Positions 1 through 8,387 of a stretch of DNA of 64,000 nt are shown here, one piece after another. Numbering within the stretch: the stretch's first letter is position 1; each line of letters begins with the position of its first letter. Location of the stretch: assembly GCA_963922815.1 (NCBI GenBank), contig CAWUKD010000002.1, positions 9,778 to 73,777 of the forward strand, read 5' to 3'. A model generated the notes under the pieces. The model was given only the letters and a program-made list of their open reading frames with translations, had not been told where the DNA came from and did no database searches. The DNA is from SZUA-146 sp963922815 (GTDB lineage: Bacteria; Pseudomonadota; Gammaproteobacteria; Steroidobacterales; SZUA-146). The position numbers and the translations under genes are program-made.

Positions 1-1
1 G

Positions 2-55
2 GTGGTTGTCGAACCGCTTTCGAATGGTGTCTCGCGGATCGCTTCAAGAGAATAA
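2..55 (+). CDS. possible 3' end of an unidentified gene
   Basis: Frame 2 is open from the window edge to a TAA at 53-55, giving 17 residues that end in SRIASRE. The stop falls just before the A-rich run and hairpin that also end the convergent gene on the other strand, which is the usual layout of two converging genes. Too little is present to name a product, and this may be chance. Confidence 0.28.
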   Translation: MVVEPLSNGVSRIASRE

Positions 56-102
56 AAAAAAGGGCGCAATCCGGACGACCACCAATCGTCAAAACTACGC
101 CC
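53..102 (-). terminator. Rho-independent terminator of the DUF885 gene
   Basis: Read on the minus strand, GGGCG (102-98) pairs with CGCCC (66-62). An inner GACGA/TCGTC pairing strengthens the stem, and a run of eight or more T follows immediately. It lies about 35 bases past the stop of the DUF885 gene. Confidence 0.7.
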
Positions 103-137
103 ACGATAGAATGCGGGGGGGAACCCACAGTGCCTAA

Positions 138-1895
138 TTACATCTTCATAAATTCTTCTTTCACGGCCTGAGCAAGAATGTCCGGGGGAAGCAGCCCTTG
201 CGCCAGGATAAAGTCGTGAAACGCCTGGGCGTCAAACCTGTCGCCCATCGCTATCTCTGTTTGAGTGCGCAGAGCCTGAAGGTTCAAATATCCGTAATAG
301 TAAGCTGTGGCCTGACCGGGTATTCGGTAGGTGTAGCGTTCTATTTCGTTCTGTGCCCAGCCTTCACCCAATACGACATCGTCCGTCAGGATTCGTTTCG
401 CTTCTTCCGGCGTTATTTTGCCCAGATTCAGCATCGGGTCCAGAAACATGCGCGCGGCACGAGCCAGTCGGTACTGCAGCGATATCATCTGTGCATCCAG
501 CGGCATGAACGGTTTCGCAATGGCTTCGGCGTAAAGCGCCCAGCCTTCGACGTTCGCACTATTAAAGGCAAACACGGCTCGCGTAATGGAAACGCCCCCC
601 TCAATCATGCTCGAAAACTGCAGTTCATGCCCCGGTCGTGATTCGTGCGCCGTCAGGGTCCACGCGCCGGCTTTGTAGGTGTCGTCCGACTCTGGCCAGG
701 TGCCGTCGTCGTTTTGCACCAGCAGTGGCAGTACGAACTGGGGATACTCGCCGGTGTTGCCAATCAGTCGCGGCACATCGAGGTGGGCCGCAGGCTGGGC
801 AGCGGTTTCTGCGGCGCTACCGATGCGGATGATGGACGGTCGCTCTGGCAGGCTGACCAGACGTTCTGCCCTGATAATGTCTTCGAGCTTGCCCAGTACT
901 TCCTGGTAGTAGGGCAGCAGCGCCTCACCAGTGATGCGGTCTTCTTTCAGGCGACGGATGACCTCGCGATAGTCGTCGGTTTCGAACCCTTTCTGCGCGG
1001 CAACCAGTGGAGCCAGAGCCACCATTTCATTGCGAATATCCATGTACCCGGCCGTTGCCTGTTTGATCAGGTCTTCGGGATCAGCGTCCACGCCCCAGTT
1101 CTTGAGCGCGTCCCGGTACATGACGTCGGGAAGGCGGTAATCTTCACGCGCACGTGGAAGGATTTCGGCTCTGACCCAGTCGTTGTAGTCGCTAAGCTGT
1201 TCCGCGAGCTTGCCGTAGGCGTCTTCCCAGCCCTCGAGCTCGGTGCCTGCCAGCAGGTCCTTAATGCCGGAAATAAAGGTTGCGCTGCGCTGGAGGTCCT
1301 GCTCGACTTCGCCTTTGTACGGGCCTACGAGACCTTTTACCTTAAAGCGTTCCCTGGTTCGCGCCTTGGCGAGTTCAACAATTGGCGTATAGCCTCGTTC
1401 GACGCCGGCATACTTGTTCAGGCGTACCAGGGCTGCCGGGTAGCGCTCTTTGGGAATCTGCGGGTCGATAAGACCACGAATGCCACTAAATACGGTTTGC
1501 GACACGTTGAAATAGGGCAGCATGTTTTCGCGGTCCAGCTCGGAAGACAGAATGTTATCGTCCAGCGCCTTGATCAGAATTTGCAGATCCTGACGAACCG
1601 TCGGGTGCTCTTCTTTCTTCAGACGCGCCTTGAGTTCTTTGTTGGCTTTCTGGATGTCCGCCATTGAGCGCTCGTAAATACGTTTATCGAGATCGCTGAT
1701 TTCTTCATCCAGTCCGTCCACACCAAGACTGCCGGCACCTTCCGGACTGTATTTGGACATGACCTTCAAAACGACCTGAGCGTGATCGTTACTGTCTTCT
1801 ACCCAGCTGCTGTCCGCTGCGCCTGATTGAAGTGCCATCAGGCACACAGAGAGCGCCAGCAGTAGGGTGCGGGCGGATTTTGGAAACGGGAACAT
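138..1895 (-). CDS. DUF885 family secreted metallopeptidase-like protein
   Basis: 585 residues. The N-terminus (about residues 1-27: basic start, Leu/Ala-rich core, ending SGAADS) is a Sec signal peptide, so the protein is probably periplasmic. The C-terminal half holds the family signature HESRPGHELQ, the HExxPGHxxQ motif that DUF885 shares with zincin peptidases. Two Glu-rich stretches around NVEGWALYAE and EGWAQNEIERY match the other conserved blocks and could supply the third metal ligand. Full-length for the family. The start is supported by AGAGG about 8 bases upstream. It stands alone, followed by a terminator. Peptidase activity is inferred from the motif; the natural substrate is unknown. 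Confidence 0.88.
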   Translation of the reverse strand: MFPFPKSARTLLLALSVCLMALQSGAADSSWVEDSNDHAQVVLKVMSKYSPEGAGSLGVDGLDEEISDLDKRIYERSMADIQKANKELKARLKKEEHPTVRQDLQILIKALDDNILSSELDRENMLPYFNVSQTVFSGIRGLIDPQIPKERYPAALVRLNKYAGVERGYTPIVELAKARTRERFKVKGLVGPYKGEVEQDLQRSATFISGIKDLLAGTELEGWEDAYGKLAEQLSDYNDWVRAEILPRAREDYRLPDVMYRDALKNWGVDADPEDLIKQATAGYMDIRNEMVALAPLVAAQKGFETDDYREVIRRLKEDRITGEALLPYYQEVLGKLEDIIRAERLVSLPERPSIIRIGSAAETAAQPAAHLDVPRLIGNTGEYPQFVLPLLVQNDDGTWPESDDTYKAGAWTLTAHESRPGHELQFSSMIEGGVSITRAVFAFNSANVEGWALYAEAIAKPFMPLDAQMISLQYRLARAARMFLDPMLNLGKITPEEAKRILTDDVVLGEGWAQNEIERYTYRIPGQATAYYYGYLNLQALRTQTEIAMGDRFDAQAFHDFILAQGLLPPDILAQAVKEEFMKM

Positions 1896-2633
1896 ATGGG
1901 TACCTCTGTTGTGGTGTGATGAGGGCGGTCTTGCCGCGGCTGTCTTTATAGACGCGTCGGCGGTCGAAAGGGTTGCGACTGTTATGAAGTGTGCTTACCT
2001 ATTGTTTTTATTGAAAAAAAGGCTTCTGCCTGGAGCATCGACCGCAGAGATGGCTTGGCTTGACACATTGACAACGTTGTCAATTTGATTCACGATGGGC
2101 GTTGCGTGTTAGATAGCGGCCGGTACCCGAGAGGGAGTCGGTGCCACGCAGCTGATGCAGAGGTCGACGGGAACGCGGCATTTGCCCACAGGCTTGAGAC
2201 AATAAGCCGTCCTTCGTGTGAAGGAAATAAAACGGGTAAACGTCGGTGTAGCGACCATTGGATAGGCAGAAGCATCAGCAAGATGGATAATTCGGAGTTT
2301 TTATGTCGAAACGCGGCTTGTAGCCCGTTTAGACACGGTACGATCTGGTCGAAGCGAACAATAAGAAATGGCAAACCAGGCCGTAGCGCAAACAATGCGC
2401 TGCTGTTCTGAACAGGGTAACCCTTGAATGTCCTTCCGATCGTTCACCTTTTTCAAGGCCGTGGTCGATGCTTTTGAGTTAACCGGTGGCACATGTCGCG
2501 ACACGTCGGGGCTGATTGTGGGGATTAGCAGCGACAGATCAACGCTGACAACCGATTGGAAATATCTCGCCGGAGCTTCTCTAACACGCTCTTTTTCACG
2601 TTCGTACTACGCTGGCACAAATAACATTGGAAC
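1896..2633. other. long intergenic region with a LacI-type operator
   Basis: 738 bases separate the divergent DUF885 and GH16 genes. No convincing gene is present: the open frames are short, lack ribosome sites and have no recognisable product. The region holds a perfect 18-bp palindrome at 2067-2084 and a weaker near-palindrome ACATGTCGCGACACGT at 2491-2506. A sigma70-like TTGACA (2060-2065) and TTTGAT (2084-2089) flank the first palindrome with an 18-bp spacer, reading toward the GH16 gene. If that promoter is used, the GH16 mRNA has a leader of over 500 bases. Confidence 0.6.
2067..2084. promoter_or_regulatory. predicted LacI-family operator, perfect palindrome
   Basis: ATTGACAACGTTGTCAAT is an exact 18-bp palindrome with the central CG typical of LacI-family operators. 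It matches 16 of 18 bases of the site in front of glk (12406-12423) and 14 of 18 of the site in front of the sugar symporter (12249-12266). It sits between a possible -35 and -10 that point to the GH16 gene. The likely ligand is the LacI protein encoded at 13684-14700. Confidence 0.72.
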
Positions 2634-4376
2634 ATGATGAATAAAACTAACAGGTATTCGCTCCCATTTGCCGGTGCGACACTCAGAACGATCGCACTGG
2701 CCGGCATGGTTTTTGTTTGCGCCGGGGCGCAGGCGAACTGTTCGGTCAATCCGGATTGTCCTTTGGTGTGGGCTGACGAGTTTGATGGCAATCAGCTTGA
2801 TCAGAGTAAATGGAGTTACCAGATCGGAAACGGCCAGCTATACGGTTTACCTGGCTGGGGTAATAATGAACTCCAGTACTACACAGACTCGAACGACACA
2901 GTAGCTAACGGCGTACTCACGATCACAGCCAAAAACGACGGCGCGGGTGGCTATCCCTATACCTCTACGCGAATTCGTTCGCTGAACAAGGGTGATTTCA
3001 CTTACGGGCGTTTTGAGATGCGCGCCAAGCTGCCGACGGGGCAGGGCATGTGGCCGGCGTTCTGGATGTTGCCCACGGACAGTTCAATTTACGGTACCTG
3101 GGCTGCCAGCGGCGAAATCGACATCATGGAACAAACGGGCGATGATCCCGACCACATTTTTGGAACCCTCCACTACGGTGGATCGTTTCCGCAGAACACC
3201 TTTTCCGGCAGTGGAACCAATTTGCCGACGGGTTCCGCCAACGCCGAATTTCATACGTATGCCATTGAATGGCAGCTCGATGAAATCCGCTGGTACATTG
3301 ACGACGAACTCTACGCGGTTCAAAGCGCCTGGTTTTCCCAGTCTGGTCCTTACCCGGCTCCATTTGACGTAGATTTTCATATGCTGCTCAATCTTGCGGT
3401 CGGCGGAAATCTGCCGGGAAATCCTGATGGTTCTACCGTATTCCCGATGGACTACGTCATTGATTATGTTCGCGTTTACCAATTGGAACCTGACGTGCCA
3501 CCGGCCGCGTCTGTGCTGTTTGATGATCTTGATCACGGTGCCCCCGGCGACAACGGCTGGTTCAGCTTTAACGGCCAGGTGGGCGGCGGAGGCATTAGCG
3601 CCGTTTCCGGAAACGTTCCGCCTGTAGTGGGTGGCAGCTCGGCGCTTGAAGTGGGCTTTGGAACCGGAGGCGCATCAGGCTTTGCCGGAGGCATCGGTCG
3701 TACGGCCCCGACAGACCTGCTGGGCATGTCGCAGTTCAATTTCTGGATTAACCCGGCTGCCAATCAGAATTATCGCATTGAGATAAATTTGCAGGACGAT
3801 GACAACGGCGACAATATCACGTCAAACCCACCGGATGGCCAGGACGATGAGTATCAGTTTAACTGCGACATCAGTCCTGCCGGACCCTGTGCTGTGGCAG
3901 GCGGTGGCTGGCAGCAAATTACGATTCCGTTCTCCAGCTTTTTTGATGACAGCAGCTATCACTGGGGTGGCAACGGCGTGTTCGACCCGTATGCGGGTGG
4001 AAACGGCCCGCTGACCGACATCGTCATGACCTTCATTTCTAACGGCACAGGCATTAATTTTGTCACCGACGAGTGGGTGTTTTCTTCGGGGCCGGATAGT
4101 GACGGCGACGGGGCTTTTGATGCCGAGGATAATTGCACGGTTTTGAGTAATCCCGAGCAAATTGATACGGACGGCGACGGCTTTGGAAACGCCTGTGACG
4201 CTGATCTGAATAACGACGGCATTGTAAACTTTATCGACCTGTCCGTATTTAGCGGCCTGTTCCTTGGTCCAGATACCGTTGCCGACTTTAACGGTGACGG
4301 CTCCGTTAATTTTCTGGATTTGATTATCATGCAAAACCAGTTCTTTCTTCCACCGGGACCGGCTGCAGGACAATAA
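2634..4376 (+). CDS. secreted GH16 beta-glucanase (laminarinase-like) with dockerin-like C-terminus
   Basis: 580 residues. A signal peptide ends near GAQA-NC (residue 35). Residues 40-285 are a glycoside hydrolase family 16 domain with the catalytic signature GEIDIMEQ; nucleophile E161, D163 and acid/base E166 are all present. The family cleaves beta-1,3/1,4-glucans, and the fold details suggest laminarin. Residues about 295-480 form a Gly/Asp-rich beta-sandwich region that could be a carbohydrate-binding module. Residues about 485-520 are a thrombospondin type 3 calcium repeat (DSDGDG, DTDGDGFGNACD), followed by two dockerin-like EF-hand motifs (DLNNDGIVNFIDL, DFNGDGSVNFLDL) and a PPGP tail. 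ATG at 2634 or 2637 are both possible. The same C-terminal module recurs in the sugar dehydrogenase at 5593. Probably controlled by the operator at 2067. Confidence 0.93.
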   Translation: MMNKTNRYSLPFAGATLRTIALAGMVFVCAGAQANCSVNPDCPLVWADEFDGNQLDQSKWSYQIGNGQLYGLPGWGNNELQYYTDSNDTVANGVLTITAKNDGAGGYPYTSTRIRSLNKGDFTYGRFEMRAKLPTGQGMWPAFWMLPTDSSIYGTWAASGEIDIMEQTGDDPDHIFGTLHYGGSFPQNTFSGSGTNLPTGSANAEFHTYAIEWQLDEIRWYIDDELYAVQSAWFSQSGPYPAPFDVDFHMLLNLAVGGNLPGNPDGSTVFPMDYVIDYVRVYQLEPDVPPAASVLFDDLDHGAPGDNGWFSFNGQVGGGGISAVSGNVPPVVGGSSALEVGFGTGGASGFAGGIGRTAPTDLLGMSQFNFWINPAANQNYRIEINLQDDDNGDNITSNPPDGQDDEYQFNCDISPAGPCAVAGGGWQQITIPFSSFFDDSSYHWGGNGVFDPYAGGNGPLTDIVMTFISNGTGINFVTDEWVFSSGPDSDGDGAFDAEDNCTVLSNPEQIDTDGDGFGNACDADLNNDGIVNFIDLSVFSGLFLGPDTVADFNGDGSVNFLDLIIMQNQFFLPPGPAAGQ

Positions 4377-4405
4377 ATCAATAACGATTGAGTAACTGGT
4401 ACGCG

Positions 4406-4455
4406 AACGCTCTGCCTGAGGTCAGCATAACGACTTCAGGACAGAGCGTTTTTGC
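4406..4455 (+). terminator. Rho-independent terminator after the GH16 gene
   Basis: AACGCTCTG-CCTGA pairs with TCAGG-ACAGAGCGTT across a short loop, followed by five T. It lies 30 bases past the GH16 stop. Confidence 0.75.
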
Positions 4456-4540
4456 GTTGTGATGCAAACAGCCGAACCAATCTCGCATTGAACGGTGAAC
4501 TGCCGGTTGTGCCGTACGTCAGACGGCGTTCTGTGAAGCC

Positions 4541-5272
4541 CTAGCCGAGAGACCTGGACCGACGCAAGGTTTTGGCCACCGCACGCCAGACCAGGGGATT
4601 GGTTCCAAGACCGATATGTGAGCCCGGAACACGGATGTGCCTGGCTTGCGGGTTATAGCGGTCAATGGCCGCCCGCCAGCCGACAATTCCGTCGGACCGG
4701 CTGTAAATAACGGTGAGGGGTTGCGTGATACCCTTGGTATTGACGCTGTGGATGTGCTCTTCGAACGCATCAAGATCAAGGTTTTGTTTCCTGGCATAAA
4801 GCTGTGCGGTCGAAGTGTATTTGGGGCCGCCTTCAACCGGCGTACCGAATGTGATGACTTCACGCACCGTGGCGGGGGACAGCCGGGCGGCTTCCCGGGC
4901 GATCACGCCGCCGAGACTCCAGCCGACAAGCGTAATTTTTTCGTCACTTTGCCGAACGGAATCTATGTGGTCGATCAGGACTTTGGCGTCGCGCTCGGGG
5001 CGGCCTCTGTTGCGGCCCTGCGACCACGGCAGGGCGGTATAGCCCAGGTAGTCGAGGTAGCGCCGCATCGGCCACGTTGAGGTGTCGTCAGCGAGAAATC
5101 CCGGTACCAACATGACCTGACGCCCGTCGCCACGTGGCATGCTCAGAAGCCAGGGTGCCGCAGGGACCAGCGTCAACGTTTCAAACGGGGCTCTTGCTTC
5201 CAGGTATTTGCCCAGACGTGCCGGTGGTTTGAGCCGAAACTCGGTCTCGCGATTTAGATTGGGTGAGGGCAT
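4541..5272 (-). CDS. alpha/beta hydrolase, lipase/esterase-like
   Basis: 243 residues with no signal peptide. The nucleophile elbow GWSLGG, a downstream SRSDGIVGW (likely catalytic Asp) and GSHIGLG (likely His) give a complete Ser-Asp-His triad. VMLVPGFLADD near residue 55 resembles the oxyanion-hole region of PGAP1-like and triacylglycerol lipase proteins. Substrate unknown; short-chain esters or lipids are plausible. The gene converges with GH16. A 14-bp palindrome lies 33 bases upstream of its start and is a candidate operator. Confidence 0.82.
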   Translation of the reverse strand: MPSPNLNRETEFRLKPPARLGKYLEARAPFETLTLVPAAPWLLSMPRGDGRQVMLVPGFLADDTSTWPMRRYLDYLGYTALPWSQGRNRGRPERDAKVLIDHIDSVRQSDEKITLVGWSLGGVIAREAARLSPATVREVITFGTPVEGGPKYTSTAQLYARKQNLDLDAFEEHIHSVNTKGITQPLTVIYSRSDGIVGWRAAIDRYNPQARHIRVPGSHIGLGTNPLVWRAVAKTLRRSRSLG

Positions 5273-5592
5273 GCAGGTCGCCTGAACAGGAGGTTAGTGA
5301 CGGAGTGTAATCGATTACAGCCTGAAATGGTGCTATGCGGCATAAATTCAAGGCCATTCTGTGAGTATTCCCGCTCGGAGAGGCTGCCGTACGGGCATTC
5401 CGCGCTCGAAACCTGCTCAATCAGGTCGTTGTGGCACAGTTTCCAGATGGCCGGGTACCCCAGACTGCAGCCGCAAATCTGTCGGCAAGCTACTGAATGA
5501 GGCGCCTCCAGGCCGCCGCAATCGCGGCACGTGACAGCGGCACGGCAGATTCTGCTACATTCGACATCGTCCGCGAAGGGAGAATGTCGACT
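5273..5592. other. divergent intergenic region with a palindrome
   Basis: About 320 bases between the hydrolase (minus) and the sugar dehydrogenase (plus). The main signal is the palindrome at 5306-5319. No convincing gene or RNA seen. The open frame extends upstream of the chosen dehydrogenase start, but the extra N-terminus would bury the signal peptide. Confidence 0.55.
5306..5319. promoter_or_regulatory. TGTAATCGATTACA palindrome, candidate operator
   Basis: A perfect 14-bp palindrome with a central CG, the architecture of LacI-family operators. It is distinct in sequence from the ATTGACAAC-type sites, so a different regulator is likely. It sits 33 bases before the hydrolase start and about 270 before the dehydrogenase start. 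Confidence 0.45.
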
Positions 5593-7251
5593 ATGGCAAG
5601 TGGCCTGATTAAAAGCACCGCGTGCGTTCTAACGCTTGTCCTGGCGTCACCGGCCGTTGCCCAACTCCCTGATCCGCTTCCGGAGCCGGTTTCAGCCGGT
5701 GAACTGGGCGTTCGCATCGTCGACTGGGTTCAGGTCCCGTCCAGCGGCAATCCGCCGTTGCCTGCTCGCATTAACCTGGCTCATCATGCCCCCGATTCAA
5801 GTGGCCGGCTGTTCGTTAACGATCAGCGCGGTCTGTTGCACGTCATCAGCAATGATCAAATCAGCCTCTATCTGAATCTGAACGAGACCATTCCCGAGGC
5901 GCTTTCAGTGTCGTCCTTTGGCAATGGCTTTCACTCGTTCGCCTTTCATCCCGGTTTTGCATCGAACGGCATGTTTTATACCGTGCATATGGAAGACCCG
6001 TCTACGGGCACGGCCGACCTGTTGCAGCAGGAGAACGAAGACGTTGTTGTGCATAGCGTGGTTACAGAATGGATAGCCAACGTGCCGTCGGATAACGTGT
6101 TTTCAGGTGCTCACAGTGAACTGCTGAGGATTGAGCAGCCCCGTTTTGCACACACCATTCAGGAGATTGGCTTCAATCCCAATGCGCTGCCGGTTCACGC
6201 CGACTACGGCATGCTGTACATCGGTCAGGGCGACGGGGCGCGGTTTGTGACAGATCGGCCGCAATCGCTGGATTCGCCGCACGGGTCGCTGCTTCGGATC
6301 GATCCGTCAGGCAATAATTCGCCCAGTGGTCGTTACGGAATACCGGCGGACAATCCGTTTGCGTCCGACGGCGATCCACAAACCCTGGGCGAAATATGGG
6401 CCTACGGATTCCGCAATCCCCACCGCTTTTCCTGGGATACACAAGGCGATCAGAAAATGCTGATTGGAGATATTGGCCAGGCGAATATTGAAGAAATCAA
6501 TTTGGGTGCCATCGGCGAGAACTATGGCTGGAATGAACGCGAGGGTACCTTTCTGCTCGATACCAGCGCGATTAACGACGTGTTCGAATTGCCGCCGGAT
6601 GATGCCGTCAACGACTATCGCTATCCGGTGGCCCAGTATGATCACGACGAGGGCAGTGCCGTAGTCGGCGGGTTTGTTTATCGTTCGACGGCGATTCCGG
6701 AGCTGGCTGGCCAATACCTGTTTGGCGATATTGTAAACGGCAGAATTTTTTATGTGGACGTTGACTATCTGGTTCAGGGGCGTCAGGCCACAGTTCGTGA
6801 ATTACAGCTGATTGACGACAATGGCCTGGCTACCAACTTGCTGAGCCTGGTTAACGATACGCGCGCGGACTTGCGTTTTGGGCTGACCGAAGACCAGGAG
6901 ATTGTCGTGCTGACCAAAACGGACGGCATGATGCGCAGGCTTGAATCATTGAGCCCGTCGGACAGCGATGGAGACGGCGTGGCCGATCCGGTAGATAACT
7001 GCCAGCTCGTTGCCAATAGTTCGCAGTACGATGCTGACCTTGACGGTTTTGGCAACGCTTGTGATACGGATACGGACAACAACTGCACCGTAAACTTTAT
7101 CGATGTCAGCGCGTTCGCAAACAGTTTTCTCGGTACGAGTGCTGTGCATGATTTCGACGGCAACGGAGTCGTCAATTTTCTGGATTTGATTGTTTTGTCG
7201 AACAGTTTCCTCGGCGTACCCGGGCCCAGTGCGATTGGCGACTGCCCTTAG
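5593..7251 (+). CDS. secreted PQQ-dependent sugar dehydrogenase-like protein with dockerin-like C-terminus
   Basis: 552 residues from ATG 5593, chosen because AAGGGAGA lies about 10 bases upstream and the protein then begins directly with a signal peptide ending ASPAVAQ. ATG 5584 is too close to that ribosome site. Residues about 40-450 are the six-bladed glucose/sorbosone dehydrogenase (GSDH) propeller, with the family blocks GEIWAYGFRNPHRFSWD, IGDIGQ and NYGWNEREG. Family members oxidise sugars with PQQ in the periplasm and pass electrons to the respiratory chain. The C-terminus has a thrombospondin type 3 repeat (DSDGDG, DADLDGFGNACD) and two dockerin-like motifs (NFIDVSAF, NFLDLIVL), ending in VPGPS. 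The same tail is on the GH16 enzyme. The substrate is not determined. Confidence 0.88.
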   Translation: MASGLIKSTACVLTLVLASPAVAQLPDPLPEPVSAGELGVRIVDWVQVPSSGNPPLPARINLAHHAPDSSGRLFVNDQRGLLHVISNDQISLYLNLNETIPEALSVSSFGNGFHSFAFHPGFASNGMFYTVHMEDPSTGTADLLQQENEDVVVHSVVTEWIANVPSDNVFSGAHSELLRIEQPRFAHTIQEIGFNPNALPVHADYGMLYIGQGDGARFVTDRPQSLDSPHGSLLRIDPSGNNSPSGRYGIPADNPFASDGDPQTLGEIWAYGFRNPHRFSWDTQGDQKMLIGDIGQANIEEINLGAIGENYGWNEREGTFLLDTSAINDVFELPPDDAVNDYRYPVAQYDHDEGSAVVGGFVYRSTAIPELAGQYLFGDIVNGRIFYVDVDYLVQGRQATVRELQLIDDNGLATNLLSLVNDTRADLRFGLTEDQEIVVLTKTDGMMRRLESLSPSDSDGDGVADPVDNCQLVANSSQYDADLDGFGNACDTDTDNNCTVNFIDVSAFANSFLGTSAVHDFDGNGVVNFLDLIVLSNSFLGVPGPSAIGDCP

Positions 7252-7329
7252 TGTGTGATCGGGCAGGCCGAAAAACGCTTTGTTAACAAGCGCCTGGCAG
7301 TAACGCACCAGCGTGAGGCGGGCGCGGAT

Positions 7330-7365
7330 AAAAAAAGGCCCGTGGATATATCGTATCCACGGGCC
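7330..7365 (-). terminator. Rho-independent terminator of the MscS gene
   Basis: GGCCCGTGGATA (7337-7348) pairs perfectly with TATCCACGGGCC (7354-7365) over a 5-base loop. On the minus strand it is followed by seven T. It may also stop transcripts from the convergent sugar dehydrogenase. Confidence 0.9.
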
Positions 7366-7387
7366 GCAGAGTGTGATGACGGACCAA

Positions 7388-8206
7388 TTAGTCGTTGTGG
7401 TTAAATATATGTACGTCGCGCTGTGGAAACGGAATGTTGACCCCGGCGTTATCAAGCGCTTTTTTGACCACTTCGTTAAGGTCGTGTGATGCTGGCGCAT
7501 ACTTGCTGGAATGAACCCACGGGCGCACGGCAAGGTTTACCGAACTGTCCCCAAGCTCGGCAACCGTAACGGCCGGCGCAGGATCTTTGACCACGTACTG
7601 ATTGTCGCGAATGGCGGCTAGAATCACTTCCCGGGCTTTGTCGATGTCATCGGCATACCCTATGCCGACCACCAGCTCCATTCGACGAAGCTCTGACTCG
7701 GTGTAGTTAATGATCTGATCACTCATGATCTGGCCATTGGGAATAATGATCTTGGTTTTGTCCGGGGTGCGCAGCACAGTGGTGAAGATTTCGACTTCCT
7801 CAACAAATCCTTCGGTACCTGCCACGCTAACCAGGTCGCCCAGCTTGTAGGGGCGGAAAATGATCATCAACACGCCAGCGGCAAAGTTGGAAAGCGATCC
7901 TTGCAGCGCCAAACCAATTGCGAGGCCGGCGGCACCGATAACAGCAACAAGCGACGCGGTTTGAATACCAAGAGCGCCAATGGTTGCAATGATGACAAAC
8001 GTCAGCAGCACTGCGTAGATCATGTTACGCACGAATTTACGCAGCATGTCGTCCATGCCGCCCCGTTTCATGACGCGATCGGCAACGTTTCGCAGGATTT
8101 TCGCAATCATTCGACCAATGATGAATATGGCCAGGGCTTTCAGCGCCAGGAGTCCATATTCAATGCCAAATGCCTGAATTTTGGGTAACCATTCTTCAAA
8201 GTTCAT
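7388..8206 (-). CDS. mscS: small-conductance mechanosensitive channel, MscS family
   Basis: 272 residues from ATG 8206, which has AAGGGA about 8 bases upstream; the longer open frame to 8335 adds a basic stretch with no homology expected. Three transmembrane helices (about residues 15-37, 57-80, 83-110) are followed by the pore-lining Ala/Gly-rich helix (GAAGLAIGLALQGSLSNFAAGV), the diagnostic MscS TM3. The beta-domain (YKLGDLVSVAGTEGFVEEVEI) and cytosolic vestibule follow. It opens under membrane tension to release solutes on osmotic downshock. Monocistronic, with a strong terminator. Confidence 0.93.
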   Translation of the reverse strand: MNFEEWLPKIQAFGIEYGLLALKALAIFIIGRMIAKILRNVADRVMKRGGMDDMLRKFVRNMIYAVLLTFVIIATIGALGIQTASLVAVIGAAGLAIGLALQGSLSNFAAGVLMIIFRPYKLGDLVSVAGTEGFVEEVEIFTTVLRTPDKTKIIIPNGQIMSDQIINYTESELRRMELVVGIGYADDIDKAREVILAAIRDNQYVVKDPAPAVTVAELGDSSVNLAVRPWVHSSKYAPASHDLNEVVKKALDNAGVNIPFPQRDVHIFNHND

Positions 8207-8387
8207 AACGTGTCCCTTGTGGAGTTGATCGTTGGCCGACCCGGCCGCGGCGGAGCCTAGGATATAACGAAATTGTCGGCTAACGCACCTGTGCAACAAA
8301 CGTTTACCAATCTTCGGCGCTTGCAGGGAGCACAATTTCGCCGCATTCTGTGATTATCGATCAGTGAATTCCTGAAGCGTGCTGATA

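Noticed and set aside
645..1667. 340-residue open frame on the plus strand opposite DUF885
   Set aside because: It is the mirror of a strongly supported gene with a signal peptide and HExxPGH motif; the antisense product has no recognisable domain or ribosome site.
2085..2411. 108-residue plus-strand frame between DUF885 and GH16
   Set aside because: Composition is unlike a normal protein, it has no start site with a ribosome-binding sequence and no family resemblance.
2491..2506. ACATGTCGCGACACGT near-palindrome before GH16
   Set aside because: It is a single imperfect copy with no similar site elsewhere in the window, so no regulator can be linked to it.
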